From contig JAKFFB010000313.1 of the NCBI GenBank assembly GCA_036675425.1, forward strand, positions 1 to 64,000: a stretch of DNA of 64,000 nt, written 5' to 3'. The position numbers were made by a program, and so were the translations under genes. This document shows, piece after piece, positions 42,210-51,105 of the stretch. Under the pieces are notes generated by a model. The model was not told the DNA's origin and did not search any database. It saw only the letters and a program-made list of their open reading frames with translations. This DNA is from SCTD01 sp036675425. Its GTDB lineage: Bacteria > Actinomycetota > Actinomycetes > Mycobacteriales > SCTD01. Position 1 is the first letter of the stretch; the number at the start of each line of letters is the position of its first letter.

Positions 42210-42704
42210 ATGACGACCACGTCTGGCCAGCAGACCACCTGGCTCACGCAGGAGGCCTACGACCGGCTGTCCGCCGAGCTGGAGGAGGCCAAGGGCCCCC
42301 GCCGCGCGGACATCGTCGCCAAGATCGAGGCCGCCCGCGACGAGGGCGACCTCAAGGAGAACGGCGGCTACCACGCTGCCAAGGACGAGCAGGGCAAGCT
42401 CGAGGCCCGCATCCGGCAGCTCACGGAGCTGCTGCGCAACGCCAAGGTCGGCGAGGCGCCGCCGGACGACGGCATCGCCGAGCCGGGCATGGTCGTCGAG
42501 GTCCGCTACGAGGACGGCGACGTCGAGCGGTTCCTCATCGGCTCGCGCGAGGACAGCGCCAGCGACCTGCCGATCTACTCCGCGAACAGCCCCCTCGGCC
42601 TGGCCCTGACCGGGCACAAGGCCGGCGACACCGTCAGCTACACGCTGCCGAACGGCAGCTCGATGACCGTCGAGCTGCTCTCCGCGGAGCCGTACACCGG
42701 CTGA
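42210..42704 (+). CDS. greA: Transcription elongation factor GreA
   Basis: 164 aa. An N-terminal coiled-coil (about 8-80) has the acidic tip ARDEGDLKENGGYHAAKDEQ, followed by a C-terminal FKBP-like domain with SPLGLALTGHKAGDTVSYTL. It would stimulate RNA polymerase to cleave backtracked transcripts. The DEGDLKEN tip keeps the catalytic Asp/Glu pair. It lies upstream of hpd, 11 bases before its start. Confidence 0.94.
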   Translation: MTTTSGQQTTWLTQEAYDRLSAELEEAKGPRRADIVAKIEAARDEGDLKENGGYHAAKDEQGKLEARIRQLTELLRNAKVGEAPPDDGIAEPGMVVEVRYEDGDVERFLIGSREDSASDLPIYSANSPLGLALTGHKAGDTVSYTLPNGSSMTVELLSAEPYTG

Positions 42705-42715
42705 GGAGGCCCGAC

Positions 42716-43819
42716 ATGACCGAGCGAGACGAGTTCCCGGTCGAGGCGGTCGACCACCTGCGCTTCGCGGTGGGCAACGCCCGGCAGGCGGCGCACTTCT
42801 ACTCGACCGCGTTCGGCATGCGGGTCACCGCCTACCGCGGCCCGGAGACGGGCTCGCGGGAGCTCGCGGAGTACGTCCTGGAGTCCGGCGGCGCGCGCTT
42901 CCTCATCAGCGGGCCGGTCGTGGCCGGCACCTGGGTCGGCGAGTCGGTCGCGAAGCACGGCGACGGCGTGGTCGACATCGCGCTGCGCGTGCCGGACGCC
43001 GAGCGCGCGTTCCGCGTCGCGGTCGAGCGCGGAGCGACCCCGCTCGCCGAGCCCGAGCTGCTCGAGGACGAGACCGGCAAGGTGGTCACCGCCGCGATCG
43101 CGACCTACGGCGAGACGCGGCACACCCTGGTCGAGAGGTCCGCGTACTCCGGCGCCTTCCTGCCCGGCTTCGTCCCGCGCGACCCGCTCGTCGCCCCGCC
43201 CGAGAAGCGGCTGTTCCAGGCGGTCGACCACGTCGTCGGCAACGTCGAGCTCGGCCAGATGGACACCTGGGTCGCCTTCTACAACAAGGTGATGGGGTTC
43301 CAGAACATGAAGGAGTTCGTCGGCGCGGACATCGCGACCGAGTACTCCGCGCTGATGAGCAAGGTCGTCGCCGACGGCCACAAGAAGGTGAAGTTCCCGC
43401 TCAACGAGCCGGCGCTCGGCAAGCGCAAGAGCCAGATCGACGAGTACCTCGAGTTCTACGGCGGGCCCGGCGTGCAGCACGTCGCGCTCGCCACCAACGA
43501 CATCCTGCGCACGGTCGACGAGATGGCCGCCCGCGGCGTGGAGTTCCTGGAGACGCCGGACTCCTACTACGACGACGCCCTCGTCGAGCGGGTCGGCCCG
43601 GTGCGCGCCCCCATCGAGGAGCTGCGCTCCCGCAAGATCCTGGTGGACCGCGACGAGGACGGCTACCTGCTGCAGATCTTCACCAAGCCCGTGCAGGACC
43701 GGCCGACGGTGTTCTTCGAGCTGATCGAGCGGCACGGCTCGCTCGGCTTCGGCAAGGGCAACTTCAAGGCGCTGTTCGAGGCCATCGAGCGCGAGCAGGA
43801 GCGCCGCGGCAACCTGTAG
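42716..43819 (+). CDS. 4-Hydroxyphenylpyruvate dioxygenase
   Basis: 367 aa, full length. It converts 4-hydroxyphenylpyruvate to homogentisate in tyrosine degradation. Two vicinal-oxygen-chelate domains: the iron ligands are His in LFQAVDHVVGNV and GPGVQHVALATND, and Glu in TVFFELIERHGSLGFG. The FGKGNFKALFEAIEREQ C-terminal helix is typical. The ATG at 42716 has GAGGAGG 7 bases upstream. A palindrome follows 7 bases after the stop. Confidence 0.96.
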   Translation: MTERDEFPVEAVDHLRFAVGNARQAAHFYSTAFGMRVTAYRGPETGSRELAEYVLESGGARFLISGPVVAGTWVGESVAKHGDGVVDIALRVPDAERAFRVAVERGATPLAEPELLEDETGKVVTAAIATYGETRHTLVERSAYSGAFLPGFVPRDPLVAPPEKRLFQAVDHVVGNVELGQMDTWVAFYNKVMGFQNMKEFVGADIATEYSALMSKVVADGHKKVKFPLNEPALGKRKSQIDEYLEFYGGPGVQHVALATNDILRTVDEMAARGVEFLETPDSYYDDALVERVGPVRAPIEELRSRKILVDRDEDGYLLQIFTKPVQDRPTVFFELIERHGSLGFGKGNFKALFEAIEREQERRGNL

Positions 43820-43825
43820 ACCCTG

Positions 43826-43921
43826 CGACGATCTGCCCCGCTCTGCTACTACCCCGCTCGAACCGCGGGCCTGCCACGCGTGGCCGCCCGCGGTTCGAGC
43901 GGGGTAGTGGCGGGATCGTCG
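43826..43921. repeat. Inverted repeat with perfect 23-bp arms, ACTACCCCGCTCG family, between hpd and ilvA
   Basis: Arms 43848-43870 and 43886-43908 are perfectly complementary (23 of 23), beginning ACTACCCCGCTCGAACCGCG. The 15-base loop contains CCACGCGTGG. Outer CGACGATC/GATCGTCG lies at the ends. A second copy of the same arms is at 60629-60691. Confidence 0.85.
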
Positions 43922-43929
43922 GGCTGTTC

Positions 43930-45153
43930 TCAGCCGACGTCGACGGCGTACGACGCGGCGGCCAGGGCGTCGAGCACGTCCGCGGCGTGGTCGCCGCCGC
44001 GGGTCTCGAGCTGCAGGCTGACCTCGACCTCGTCGACGTGCAGCCCCTGCCCGGTCCGGGAGTGCTCGACGTCGAGGACGTTGACGCCGCTGCTGCCGAG
44101 CACGCCGAGCAGCCGCGCCAGCTCGCCCGGACGGTCCGGGATGCGCACCTGCAGCGACAGGAAGCGCCCCGCCGCCACCAGCCCGTGACGCACGACCTTG
44201 GTGAGCAGCAGCGGGTCGATGTTGCCGCCGGAGAGCACCACGACCACCGGCGGCTCGAACGCCGTCGGGTCCTCCATCACGGCGGCGAGCCCGGCCGCGC
44301 CGGCCGGCTCCACGACCAGCTTGGCGCGCTCGAGCGCCAGCAGCAGCGCCCGTGACAGCGCCTCCTCGTCGACCGTGACGACGCCGTCGACGAGCTCGCG
44401 CACGATCGCGAACGGCACGTCGCCGGGGCAGCCGACCGCGATGCCGTCGGCCATGGTCGACATCGTGTCCAGCGCGACCGGCGAGCCGACGGCGAGGGAC
44501 GGGCCGTACGCCGCCGCGCCCGCGGCCTGCGCGGCCACGACGCGCACGTCGGGGAGCAGCGCCTTGACCGCCACGGCGATCCCGGCGACCAGCCCGCCGC
44601 CGCCGGTGCAGACGACGACGGTCCGCACGTCGGGGCACTGCTCGACGATCTCGAGGCCGACCGTCCCCTGACCGGCCACCACGTCGACGTGGTCGAAGGG
44701 GTGGATGAGCACCGCGCCGGTCTCCTCGGCGAACGCGTGCGCGGCCAGCAGCGCCTCGTCGACGGTGTGTCCGGCGTGCCGGACCTGCGCGCCGTACCCC
44801 TTGGTGGCCGCGACCTTCGGCAGCGGCGCGGACTCCGGCATGAAGACCGTGCTGGAGCAGCCGAGCAGCGAGGCGGCAAGGGCGACCCCCTGCGCGTGGT
44901 TGCCGGCGCTGGCGGCCACGACGCCGTTCGCCCGCTCGGCGTCGGAGAGCCGGGCGATGCGGACGTACGCCCCTCGGATCTTGAAAGAGCCTGTCCGCTG
45001 GAGGTTCTCGCACTTGAGCAGCACCGGACCGCCGACCGCGTCGGACAGCCCGCGCAAGCCCTGCAGCGGCGTCTCTCGGGAGATGCCGGTGAGCAGCTCG
45101 CGGGCGGCGCGCACGTCGTCGATCCCGACCGGCAGCGCTGGCGAGGTGCTCAC
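43930..45153 (-). CDS. ilvA: Threonine ammonia-lyase
   Basis: 407 aa. It deaminates threonine to 2-oxobutanoate, the isoleucine precursor. The PLP Lys is in QRTGSFKIRGAYV, with ASAGNHAQGVAL, the tetraglycine VVCTGGGGLVAGIA and the C-terminal SGGNIDPLLLTKVV. A single ACT domain lies at about 325-407 (RIPDRPGELARLLGVLG). The size and ACT arrangement match the short TdcB-like form found in actinobacteria. The GTG at 45153 has CAGACT 7 bases upstream. Confidence 0.95.
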   Translation of the reverse strand: MSTSPALPVGIDDVRAARELLTGISRETPLQGLRGLSDAVGGPVLLKCENLQRTGSFKIRGAYVRIARLSDAERANGVVAASAGNHAQGVALAASLLGCSSTVFMPESAPLPKVAATKGYGAQVRHAGHTVDEALLAAHAFAEETGAVLIHPFDHVDVVAGQGTVGLEIVEQCPDVRTVVVCTGGGGLVAGIAVAVKALLPDVRVVAAQAAGAAAYGPSLAVGSPVALDTMSTMADGIAVGCPGDVPFAIVRELVDGVVTVDEEALSRALLLALERAKLVVEPAGAAGLAAVMEDPTAFEPPVVVVLSGGNIDPLLLTKVVRHGLVAAGRFLSLQVRIPDRPGELARLLGVLGSSGVNVLDVEHSRTGQGLHVDEVEVSLQLETRGGDHAADVLDALAAASYAVDVG

Positions 45154-45180
45154 GCGGCGCAGTCTGTCAGCAGTGGCCCG

Positions 45181-46344
45181 TCAGCAGGGGAAGGCGAGCA
45201 CCGAGGCGGTGAAGCCGTGCAGGTGGTTGCGGCCGGCCACCGGGCCGAGCTCGCCGCCGGCGAAGAAGCCGGCCACGCCCAGGGCGGCCAGCTCGCTGCG
45301 CACCAGCGCGGGATCGTGGTCGGCGCCGCCGTGCGCCGAGCCGAACAGGTGGGCGCCGCGGCCGTTGCAGGTGAAGACGAGCGCCCCTCCCGCAGGGGCG
45401 TCACGGGTGTCGCGGCGGTAGCCCGCGAGCAGCGCGCGCAGGTCGGCGTCGGCCGCCTCGGCGTCGCGCACCTGCAGCCGCACGGTGGCGCCGACCGGCA
45501 CCAGGTCGCCTACGACGAGCCCACCCGTCTCGGGCTCGGTGCCCATGATCGAGCGGACCAGGAAGTCGGGCTCGTCGGCGTACTCGTCCATGGCGACGCC
45601 GAGGTGCAGCCCCGTGCTGGCCAGCGCCTGGTCGGCGGGCAGCAGCTCCGAGAGCACCTGCTCGATCTGCTGCACGGCCGGCACCCCGGCGAGCTCGCGG
45701 ATGACGTTGCCGGCCGCGGACGTCACCGTCATCGGGGGCCCCACGGCGCGGCAGCCCTGGCTGACCAGGGTGCGCACGCCGGAGCCCCGCAGCAGCACCC
45801 CGACGGCCCCGCGGTCCACGACCCGGCCGTCGACGAGCAGCCGGGTCGAGCCGGCGCCGTGCAGGCCGGAGGCGAGACCGCCGACGACCGGCAGCCCCGG
45901 CAGGGCGAGGTTGGCCTGGGTGAGGAAGCCGTCGGCCGGGAAGCTGTACGGGTCGGCCAGCAGCACCGCCACGTCGTCCTCGTCGAGCTCGGGCATACCC
46001 ACGACCGCGGCGCCGGCGTCGGCCCGCATCACCTCGAGGTGGAAGCTGCGCACCCGCACGTCGGGCAGCACCGCGGCGAAGACGCTCACCGCCGCGCGCC
46101 CCTCGACGCCCCGGTCGCCGGCGATGACGCCGCCCGCGCTGCAGCCGATGCTGGCGGCCGCCGCGGACACCTTCACCGCGTGCCGGAAGGCGTCGGCCAC
46201 CTCATCCGGGTCGCCGCCGCTGACGAAGACGCAGAGCAGGTCCGGCACCCGGCCGCCGAGCGGCACCAGGGCCTGCGTCGTGGCGTCCTCGGCGGCCATG
46301 ACGAGGTCCTCCCCCGTCGCCAGACCGTCCCCGAAGCGCGCCAT
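45181..46344 (-). CDS. FIST-domain protein
   Basis: 387 aa. FIST N (about 25-215; GCSAGGVIAGDRGVEGRAAV) and FIST C (about 225-380; CNGRGAHLFGSAHGGADHDP) domains are clear. FIST proteins are predicted small-ligand sensors, often of amino acids or cofactors. No histidine kinase or PAS partner lies beside it. The ATG at 46344 has GAGGAT 6 bases upstream. It is divergent from the AAA operon across a palindrome, so may be linked to it. Confidence 0.88.
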   Translation of the reverse strand: MARFGDGLATGEDLVMAAEDATTQALVPLGGRVPDLLCVFVSGGDPDEVADAFRHAVKVSAAAASIGCSAGGVIAGDRGVEGRAAVSVFAAVLPDVRVRSFHLEVMRADAGAAVVGMPELDEDDVAVLLADPYSFPADGFLTQANLALPGLPVVGGLASGLHGAGSTRLLVDGRVVDRGAVGVLLRGSGVRTLVSQGCRAVGPPMTVTSAAGNVIRELAGVPAVQQIEQVLSELLPADQALASTGLHLGVAMDEYADEPDFLVRSIMGTEPETGGLVVGDLVPVGATVRLQVRDAEAADADLRALLAGYRRDTRDAPAGGALVFTCNGRGAHLFGSAHGGADHDPALVRSELAALGVAGFFAGGELGPVAGRNHLHGFTASVLAFPC

Positions 46345-46400
46345 CGCCCCATCCTCACATCCAGAGCCCCCTCGTACCCCCGTCCTGCCCAGGTTCACCC

Positions 46401-46453
46401 CCTTGCGTCCTGCTCGGAGAAGCACCGCAGGCGGAGCGCAGCATGACGCAAGG
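46401..46453. repeat. Inverted repeat, TGCGTCATGC family, between divergent FIST and AAA genes
   Basis: CCTTGCGTCCTGCT (46401-46414) pairs with AGCATGACGCAAGG (46440-46453), one mismatch. The right arm also occurs beside phoH (32995-33008 region). Flanked by divergent genes, so it is not a terminator. Confidence 0.6.
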
Positions 46454-46461
46454 AGCGGACG

Positions 46462-46467
46462 TAGGGT
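46462..46467 (+). promoter_or_regulatory. Leaderless -10 hexamer TAGGGT of the AAA operon
   Basis: TAGGGT ends 6 bases before the GTG of the AAA gene, with no ribosome site, as in xseB. Confidence 0.55.
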
Positions 46468-46473
46468 CGGGCG

Positions 46474-47877
46474 GTGACGAGCATCCCTGCGCCCACCACG
46501 CTCGGCGAGCTGCGCGAGAGCGGGCACGTGCACAAGTCGGTCAAGGCCGAGGTACGCGACAACCTGCTGGCGCGGCTGGCGTCCGGGCACACCGCCTTCC
46601 CGGGCATCCTCGGCTTCGACGAGACGGTGCTGCCGCAGCTCGAGCGGGCGCTGCTCGCCGGCCACGACCTGGTGCTGCTGGGCGAGCGCGGTCAGGGCAA
46701 GACCCGGCTGATCCGCACCCTCACGGGCCTGCTCGACGAGTGGACGCCGGTGGTGGCCGGGTGCGAGATCAACGACCACCCGTACTCCCCCGTCTGCGGC
46801 CGGTGCACCGCGCTGCTGGCCTCGCAGGGGGACGGGCTGGCGGTCTCGTGGAAGCACCGGAGCGACAGGTACGGCGAGAAGCTCGCGACGCCGGACACCT
46901 CCGTCGGCGACCTCATCGGCGATGTCGACCCGATCAAGGTCGCCGAGGGCCGGACGCTGGGCGATCCGGAGACGGTCCACTACGGGCTGGTCCCTCGTAC
47001 CAACCGCGGGATCTTCAGCGTCAACGAGCTGCCCGACCTCGCCGAGCGGATCCAGGTCGCGCTGCTGAACGTGCTGGAGGAGCGCGACATCCAGGTCCGC
47101 GGCTACACGCTGCGGCTGCCGCTCGACCTGCTGCTCGTGGCCTCCGCCAACCCCGAGGACTACACCAACCGCGGGCGCATCATCACCCCGCTGAAGGACC
47201 GCTTCGGCGCGGAGATCCGGACGCACTACCCGCTCGACCTCAAGCACGAGGTGGAGCTGATCGCGCAGGAAGCCCAGCTGTCCTGGCCGGGCACGCACGT
47301 GACGGTCCCCGAGCACCTGCTCGAGGTCGTGGCGCGGTGGACCCGGCTGGTCCGCGAGTCACCCCAGGTCGACCAGCGGTCGGGCGTCAGCGCGCGCTTC
47401 GCCGTCGCAGCAGCAGAAACGGTCGCAGCGAGTGCCGTACGACGAGCAGCCGTGACCGGCGAGCGCTCCGCCGTGGCGCGGGTCTGCGACCTGCCGTCGG
47501 TGGTCTCCGCCGCCCGCGGCAAGGTCGAGTTCGAGGCGGCCGAGGAGGGCCGCGAGCTCGAGGTGCTCGCCCACCTGCTGCGCAAGGCGACCGCCGACAC
47601 CTTCCGCGCCCGGCTCGCGGGCCTGGACCTCTCCGGCCTGCAGGGCCGCTTCGACGAGGGCGCCACCGTCGAGACCGGGGACCTCGTGCCGGCCGCCGAC
47701 CTGCTCGCCGCCCTCGGTCCGGTGCCCGGGCTGTCGGCGCTGCTCTCCCGACTGGGCATCGAGGAGGAGTCGCCAGGCCTCGCCGCCGCCGCGCTGGAGC
47801 TCGCCCTGGAGGGCCTGCACCTCAACCGCCGGCTGGCCAAGGACGAGGTCGCCGGCCGGACGGTCTACGGCCGATGA
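46474..47877 (+). CDS. MoxR/Mg-chelatase-type AAA ATPase
   Basis: 467 aa. Walker A is LGERGQGKTRLI (about 69-80); the Walker B position reads GIFSVNELPDLAERIQVAL, with Asn where Asp is canonical, a variant I associate with this AAA subfamily. LLVASANPEDYTNRGRIITP follows, then a sensor region. A CxxC-bearing insert (CEINDHPYSPVCGRC) near residue 95-110 may bind metal. The GTG at 46474 is leaderless-like. It is followed by two genes with 4-base overlaps, ending in a VWA protein, the classical ATPase-VWA pairing. Confidence 0.88.
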   Translation: MTSIPAPTTLGELRESGHVHKSVKAEVRDNLLARLASGHTAFPGILGFDETVLPQLERALLAGHDLVLLGERGQGKTRLIRTLTGLLDEWTPVVAGCEINDHPYSPVCGRCTALLASQGDGLAVSWKHRSDRYGEKLATPDTSVGDLIGDVDPIKVAEGRTLGDPETVHYGLVPRTNRGIFSVNELPDLAERIQVALLNVLEERDIQVRGYTLRLPLDLLLVASANPEDYTNRGRIITPLKDRFGAEIRTHYPLDLKHEVELIAQEAQLSWPGTHVTVPEHLLEVVARWTRLVRESPQVDQRSGVSARFAVAAAETVAASAVRRAAVTGERSAVARVCDLPSVVSAARGKVEFEAAEEGRELEVLAHLLRKATADTFRARLAGLDLSGLQGRFDEGATVETGDLVPAADLLAALGPVPGLSALLSRLGIEEESPGLAAAALELALEGLHLNRRLAKDEVAGRTVYGR

Positions 47878-48161
47878 CCGAGCCCGCGCCCTTCTCCAAG
47901 GAGCACCGCAAGGCCGAGCGGCAGCGCCAGGCCCGCCTGTCGAGACTGCCCTTCCTCTACGACTTCTCGCTGCGCGGGCAGGGCGAGACGGTGGTGGCCA
48001 CGCTGATCCAGGCTGCGCTCGTCATCGGTGTGGTGCTGGTCCCGGCCAAGCTGATCACCGGCAGCTGGCTGCCCACGGGCATCACGCTGGTCGTGCTCGC
48101 CGTGGCGTTCCTGGTGACCTGGCTCTGCCGCTACCTGAACGCGCGAGCCGGACGGACATGA
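47874..48161 (+). CDS. Small two-helix membrane protein in the AAA-VWA operon
   Basis: 95 aa, not recognised. A basic N-terminal part (KEHRKAERQRQARLSRLP) precedes two membrane helices (about 43-61 and 65-84). The ATGA overlaps tie its translation to the AAA gene before and the VWA gene after. Possibly a membrane docking subunit for the ATPase-VWA pair. Confidence 0.7.
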   Translation: MTEPAPFSKEHRKAERQRQARLSRLPFLYDFSLRGQGETVVATLIQAALVIGVVLVPAKLITGSWLPTGITLVVLAVAFLVTWLCRYLNARAGRT

Positions 48162-50110
48162 GCTCGGCCTACCGCTACGGCTCCTGGGCCGGCGGTCGCG
48201 ACCCGCTCGAGCCGCCGTACGACGTCGCGGCAGCGCTCGACGAGATCGGTGAGGCGGTGCTCGACGGGGCCAGCGCGCGGCAGGCGCTGCGCGACCTGCT
48301 CCGGCGCGGCGCCGACGGCCTGCGCGGGCTGGACGACCTGCGCCGGCAGGTCGCCCGTCGCCAGCGGGAGGCCCGGCAGAAGGGGCGGCTCGACGGCACG
48401 CTGCAGGAGGTCCGCGAGCTGCTGGAGCAGGCTCTGGAGGCCGAGCGGCGAGAGCTGTTCCCCGACCCGTCCGACGCGGCCCGGATGCGCGAGATGGAGC
48501 TCGACGCGCTGCCGACGGACACGGCCCGCGCCGTGCAGGCGCTCAAGCCGTACGACTGGCGCAGCGACGAGGCGAGAGCGGCGTACGAGCAGATCGACGA
48601 CCTGCTGCGCCGGGAGGTGCTGGACAGCCAGTTCAAGGGGATGAAGGGCGCCCTCGAGAACGCCTCGCCGGAGGCGATGCAGGCGGTCAAGGACATGCTC
48701 GCCGACCTGAACGCGATGCTCGAGGCCGACGCTCGGGGCGAGCACACGCAGCAGCAGTTCGACGACTTCATGAGCAGGCACGGCGAGTTCTTCCCGTCGA
48801 ACCCGCAGACGCTCGAGGAGCTCGTCGACGACCTTGCCCGCCGTGCTGCCGCCCAACAGCGGCTGATGGACTCGCTGACGCCGCAGCAGCGGCAGGAGCT
48901 CGGCGAGCTGATGCAGGGCGCGATGGACCTGGACCTGCAGTCGCAGCTGGCGCAGCTCGGCGACAGCCTGCGCAACGCCCGACCCGACCTGCCCTGGGGC
49001 GGGTCGGAACGGATGCGCGGGGACTCACCCATGGGCATGGGCGACGCCACCACGGCGCTGGAGGAGCTGGCCGACCTCGACGACCTGGAGGCCGCCCTCG
49101 GCCAGGACTACCCCGGCGCCTCGCTCGACGACATCGACGAGGCAGCGGTGCAGCGCGCCCTCGGTCGGGCGGCGGTGGACGACGTCGCCGCTCTCCGCCG
49201 GATCGAGCGCGAGCTGCTCGAACAGGGCTACCTCGTCCGCGACGCCCGCGGCCGGCTGGAGCTCTCCCCCCGCGCCGTCCGTCGGGTCGGCGCGACGGCG
49301 CTGCGCAAGGTCTTCTCGCGGCTGGAGGCCGGCGGCCGGGGCGGGCACGACGTCCAGGACGCGGGCGCCGCCGGCGAGACCACCGGCGGCTCGCGCGCCT
49401 GGCAGTTCGGCGACGAGCAGCCGCTCGACGTGGTGCGCACCGTCCGCAACGCGGTGCTGCGGGGCGGGGGCTCCCCCGTCCGCCTCCAGGTCGACGACTT
49501 CGAGGTGGTCGAGACCGAGCGGCGTACGAGTGCCGCGGTCGCGCTGCTGGTCGACCTGTCGTTCTCGATGGAGCTGAGGGGCAGTTGGGGCACGGCCAAG
49601 TCGACGGCGCTGGCGCTGCACTCGCTGGTGACCACGAAGTACCCGCAGGACGCGATCGAGGTCATCGGCTTCAGCGACTACGCGCAGGTGCTCACCCCGG
49701 AGAAGCTCGCCGGGCTCGAGGCGCAGCGCGTGCAGGGCACCAACCTGCAGCACGCGCTGGTGCTCGCCGGCCGGCACCTGGCCAAGCACCCGGACGCCGA
49801 GCCGGTCGTGCTCGTGGTGACCGACGGCGAGCCGACCGCTCACCTGGCGCGCAACGGCTACGCGGAGTTCTGCTGGCCGCCGCTGCCGGAGACGCTAGAG
49901 CTGACGATGGCCGAGGTGGAGCGGATCACCCGGCGCGGGGCGACCATCAACGTGTTCATGCTCGACGACGAGCCGCGACTGGTGGACTTCGTCGAGCGCC
50001 TCGCCGCCCGCAACGGCGGCCGGGTCTTCGCACCCGACCCGGAGCGGCTCGGGGAGTACGTCGTCAGCGACTACCTGCGCGCCCGCCGCGGCCGGCGCGC
50101 GCGGCGCTGA
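48158..50110 (+). CDS. VWA domain-containing protein
   Basis: 650 aa, cytoplasmic. A long helical and coiled-coil N-terminal region (about 20-345) is followed by a C-terminal von Willebrand factor A domain (about 450-635) with an intact MIDAS: LLVDLSFSMELRG, Thr in RVQGTNLQHALVLAG and VVTDGEPTAH. It is the partner of the upstream MoxR-like ATPase; such pairs remodel protein complexes or insert metals. The ATG overlaps the previous stop. The long helical region resembles partner-binding domains. Confidence 0.88.
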   Translation: MSSAYRYGSWAGGRDPLEPPYDVAAALDEIGEAVLDGASARQALRDLLRRGADGLRGLDDLRRQVARRQREARQKGRLDGTLQEVRELLEQALEAERRELFPDPSDAARMREMELDALPTDTARAVQALKPYDWRSDEARAAYEQIDDLLRREVLDSQFKGMKGALENASPEAMQAVKDMLADLNAMLEADARGEHTQQQFDDFMSRHGEFFPSNPQTLEELVDDLARRAAAQQRLMDSLTPQQRQELGELMQGAMDLDLQSQLAQLGDSLRNARPDLPWGGSERMRGDSPMGMGDATTALEELADLDDLEAALGQDYPGASLDDIDEAAVQRALGRAAVDDVAALRRIERELLEQGYLVRDARGRLELSPRAVRRVGATALRKVFSRLEAGGRGGHDVQDAGAAGETTGGSRAWQFGDEQPLDVVRTVRNAVLRGGGSPVRLQVDDFEVVETERRTSAAVALLVDLSFSMELRGSWGTAKSTALALHSLVTTKYPQDAIEVIGFSDYAQVLTPEKLAGLEAQRVQGTNLQHALVLAGRHLAKHPDAEPVVLVVTDGEPTAHLARNGYAEFCWPPLPETLELTMAEVERITRRGATINVFMLDDEPRLVDFVERLAARNGGRVFAPDPERLGEYVVSDYLRARRGRRARR

Positions 50111-50122
50111 CCACCTGCTCCT

Positions 50123-50186
50123 TGATCAACGCCAGGCTTCCTCACTTCCTGGGGCCCGGAACCCGGGGGAAGCACGGCGTTGATCA
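50123..50186. repeat. Inverted repeat, TGATCAACGCC type, after the VWA gene
   Basis: TGATCAACGCC (50123-50133) pairs perfectly with GGCGTTGATCA (50176-50186), and GCTTCC/GGAAGC continue the stem. Convergent location between the VWA gene and a secreted-protein gene. Confidence 0.65.
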
Positions 50187-50198
50187 TGGGGTGCGTGC

Positions 50199-51020
50199 TC
50201 AGAAGACGATCGCAGCAGCGCGGAGCCGGTCGGGCTCCATGCGGTAGCCGTCGAAGGACCAGCGCAGCGCACGAGGCTTCGGGGCGCTCTCGTGCAGGCG
50301 CATCAGAGCGGTCGGCCCGCCCTGGGTGCTGGTGTAGGGCTGGGGCGTGACCGCGTCGCCGCAGGGAAGCGGAGCCGGCGGGCACGCCGGCAACGGCTGG
50401 CCCTCGCACGACGCCGTGGTGGTCGCGCACATCCTCAGGTCTCCAACCGCCTCGCCGCTCAGCAGCGCGATCTGCAGCGCCCGGCGGCCCGCGGCCAGGG
50501 CACCGGGCAGGTCCACGCTGCTGGTGCTGCGTCCCTCGGCCAACGGCTCCGCTCGGCCGAAGAAGCGCACGGGGATCCGCCGGGTCGGCGTCACCGACAC
50601 CCCTGGGGCGCCCTCCCCAAGCTTCCAGGTCACGCGCACCGGACCCTCTCCGAGCAGCGTCACGCGGTACGTGCCGGGGGTCAGCTCACCCAGGCCGAAC
50701 CTGGCGACGCTGTCCCGCGTCTCGTCGCGGAAGGCGCGCACCAGTACCGCGCCCAACCGGGTCTTGGTGCCCTGGACCTCCAGCGGCTCGACCAGCGCTC
50801 CGGCGTAGGCGCCACCGCCCTCCACGACGACGGGATCCGGGTACACCGTCGGACGGGAGTCGATCCGCACGTCGATCGTCGTCCCGCCGCGACCTTGCAC
50901 GACGAGCAGCCCGTCCTCAGCCGCCGAGGCGGTCCCCGGCAGCAGGCCAGCCAGCACCGCGAGGGCAGCCAGCACGACGAGCCTGGGCGATCCCCCACGA
51001 AACGGACGCCGAGCGGTCAT
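50199..51020 (-). CDS. Secreted protein of unknown function
   Basis: 273 aa. A signal peptide (about 1-34, PGTASAAED) precedes a beta-rich ectodomain with LLVVQGRGGTTIDVRIDSRP, GTYRVTLLGEGPVRVTWKLG and a Cys-rich part (MCATTTASCEG, PACPPAPLPCGD). The two CxP-type Cys pairs may form disulphides. There is no anchor. It is divergent from the Ada-like gene across a 38-base palindrome, so may be co-regulated with locus B. No domain recognised. Confidence 0.62.
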   Translation of the reverse strand: MTARRPFRGGSPRLVVLAALAVLAGLLPGTASAAEDGLLVVQGRGGTTIDVRIDSRPTVYPDPVVVEGGGAYAGALVEPLEVQGTKTRLGAVLVRAFRDETRDSVARFGLGELTPGTYRVTLLGEGPVRVTWKLGEGAPGVSVTPTRRIPVRFFGRAEPLAEGRSTSSVDLPGALAAGRRALQIALLSGEAVGDLRMCATTTASCEGQPLPACPPAPLPCGDAVTPQPYTSTQGGPTALMRLHESAPKPRALRWSFDGYRMEPDRLRAAAIVF

Positions 51021-51058
51021 GAGCAGGAGTTCGACGCGTGACGTCGAAGTCCCTGCTC
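51021..51058. promoter_or_regulatory. Palindrome in the divergent promoter of locus B's Ada-like gene
   Basis: Left GAGCAGGAGTTCGACG (51021-51036) pairs with CGTCGAAGTCCCTGCTC (51042-51058) with one bulge and one mismatch, around a 5-base loop. It abuts the ATG of the secreted-protein gene. TACCGT lies at 51061-51066. It could be an operator for both genes. Confidence 0.5.
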
Positions 51059-51105
51059 ACTACCGTGAACCTCTCCCGCCCCCGACGCTTGATGGAGCAG
51101 CCCAC

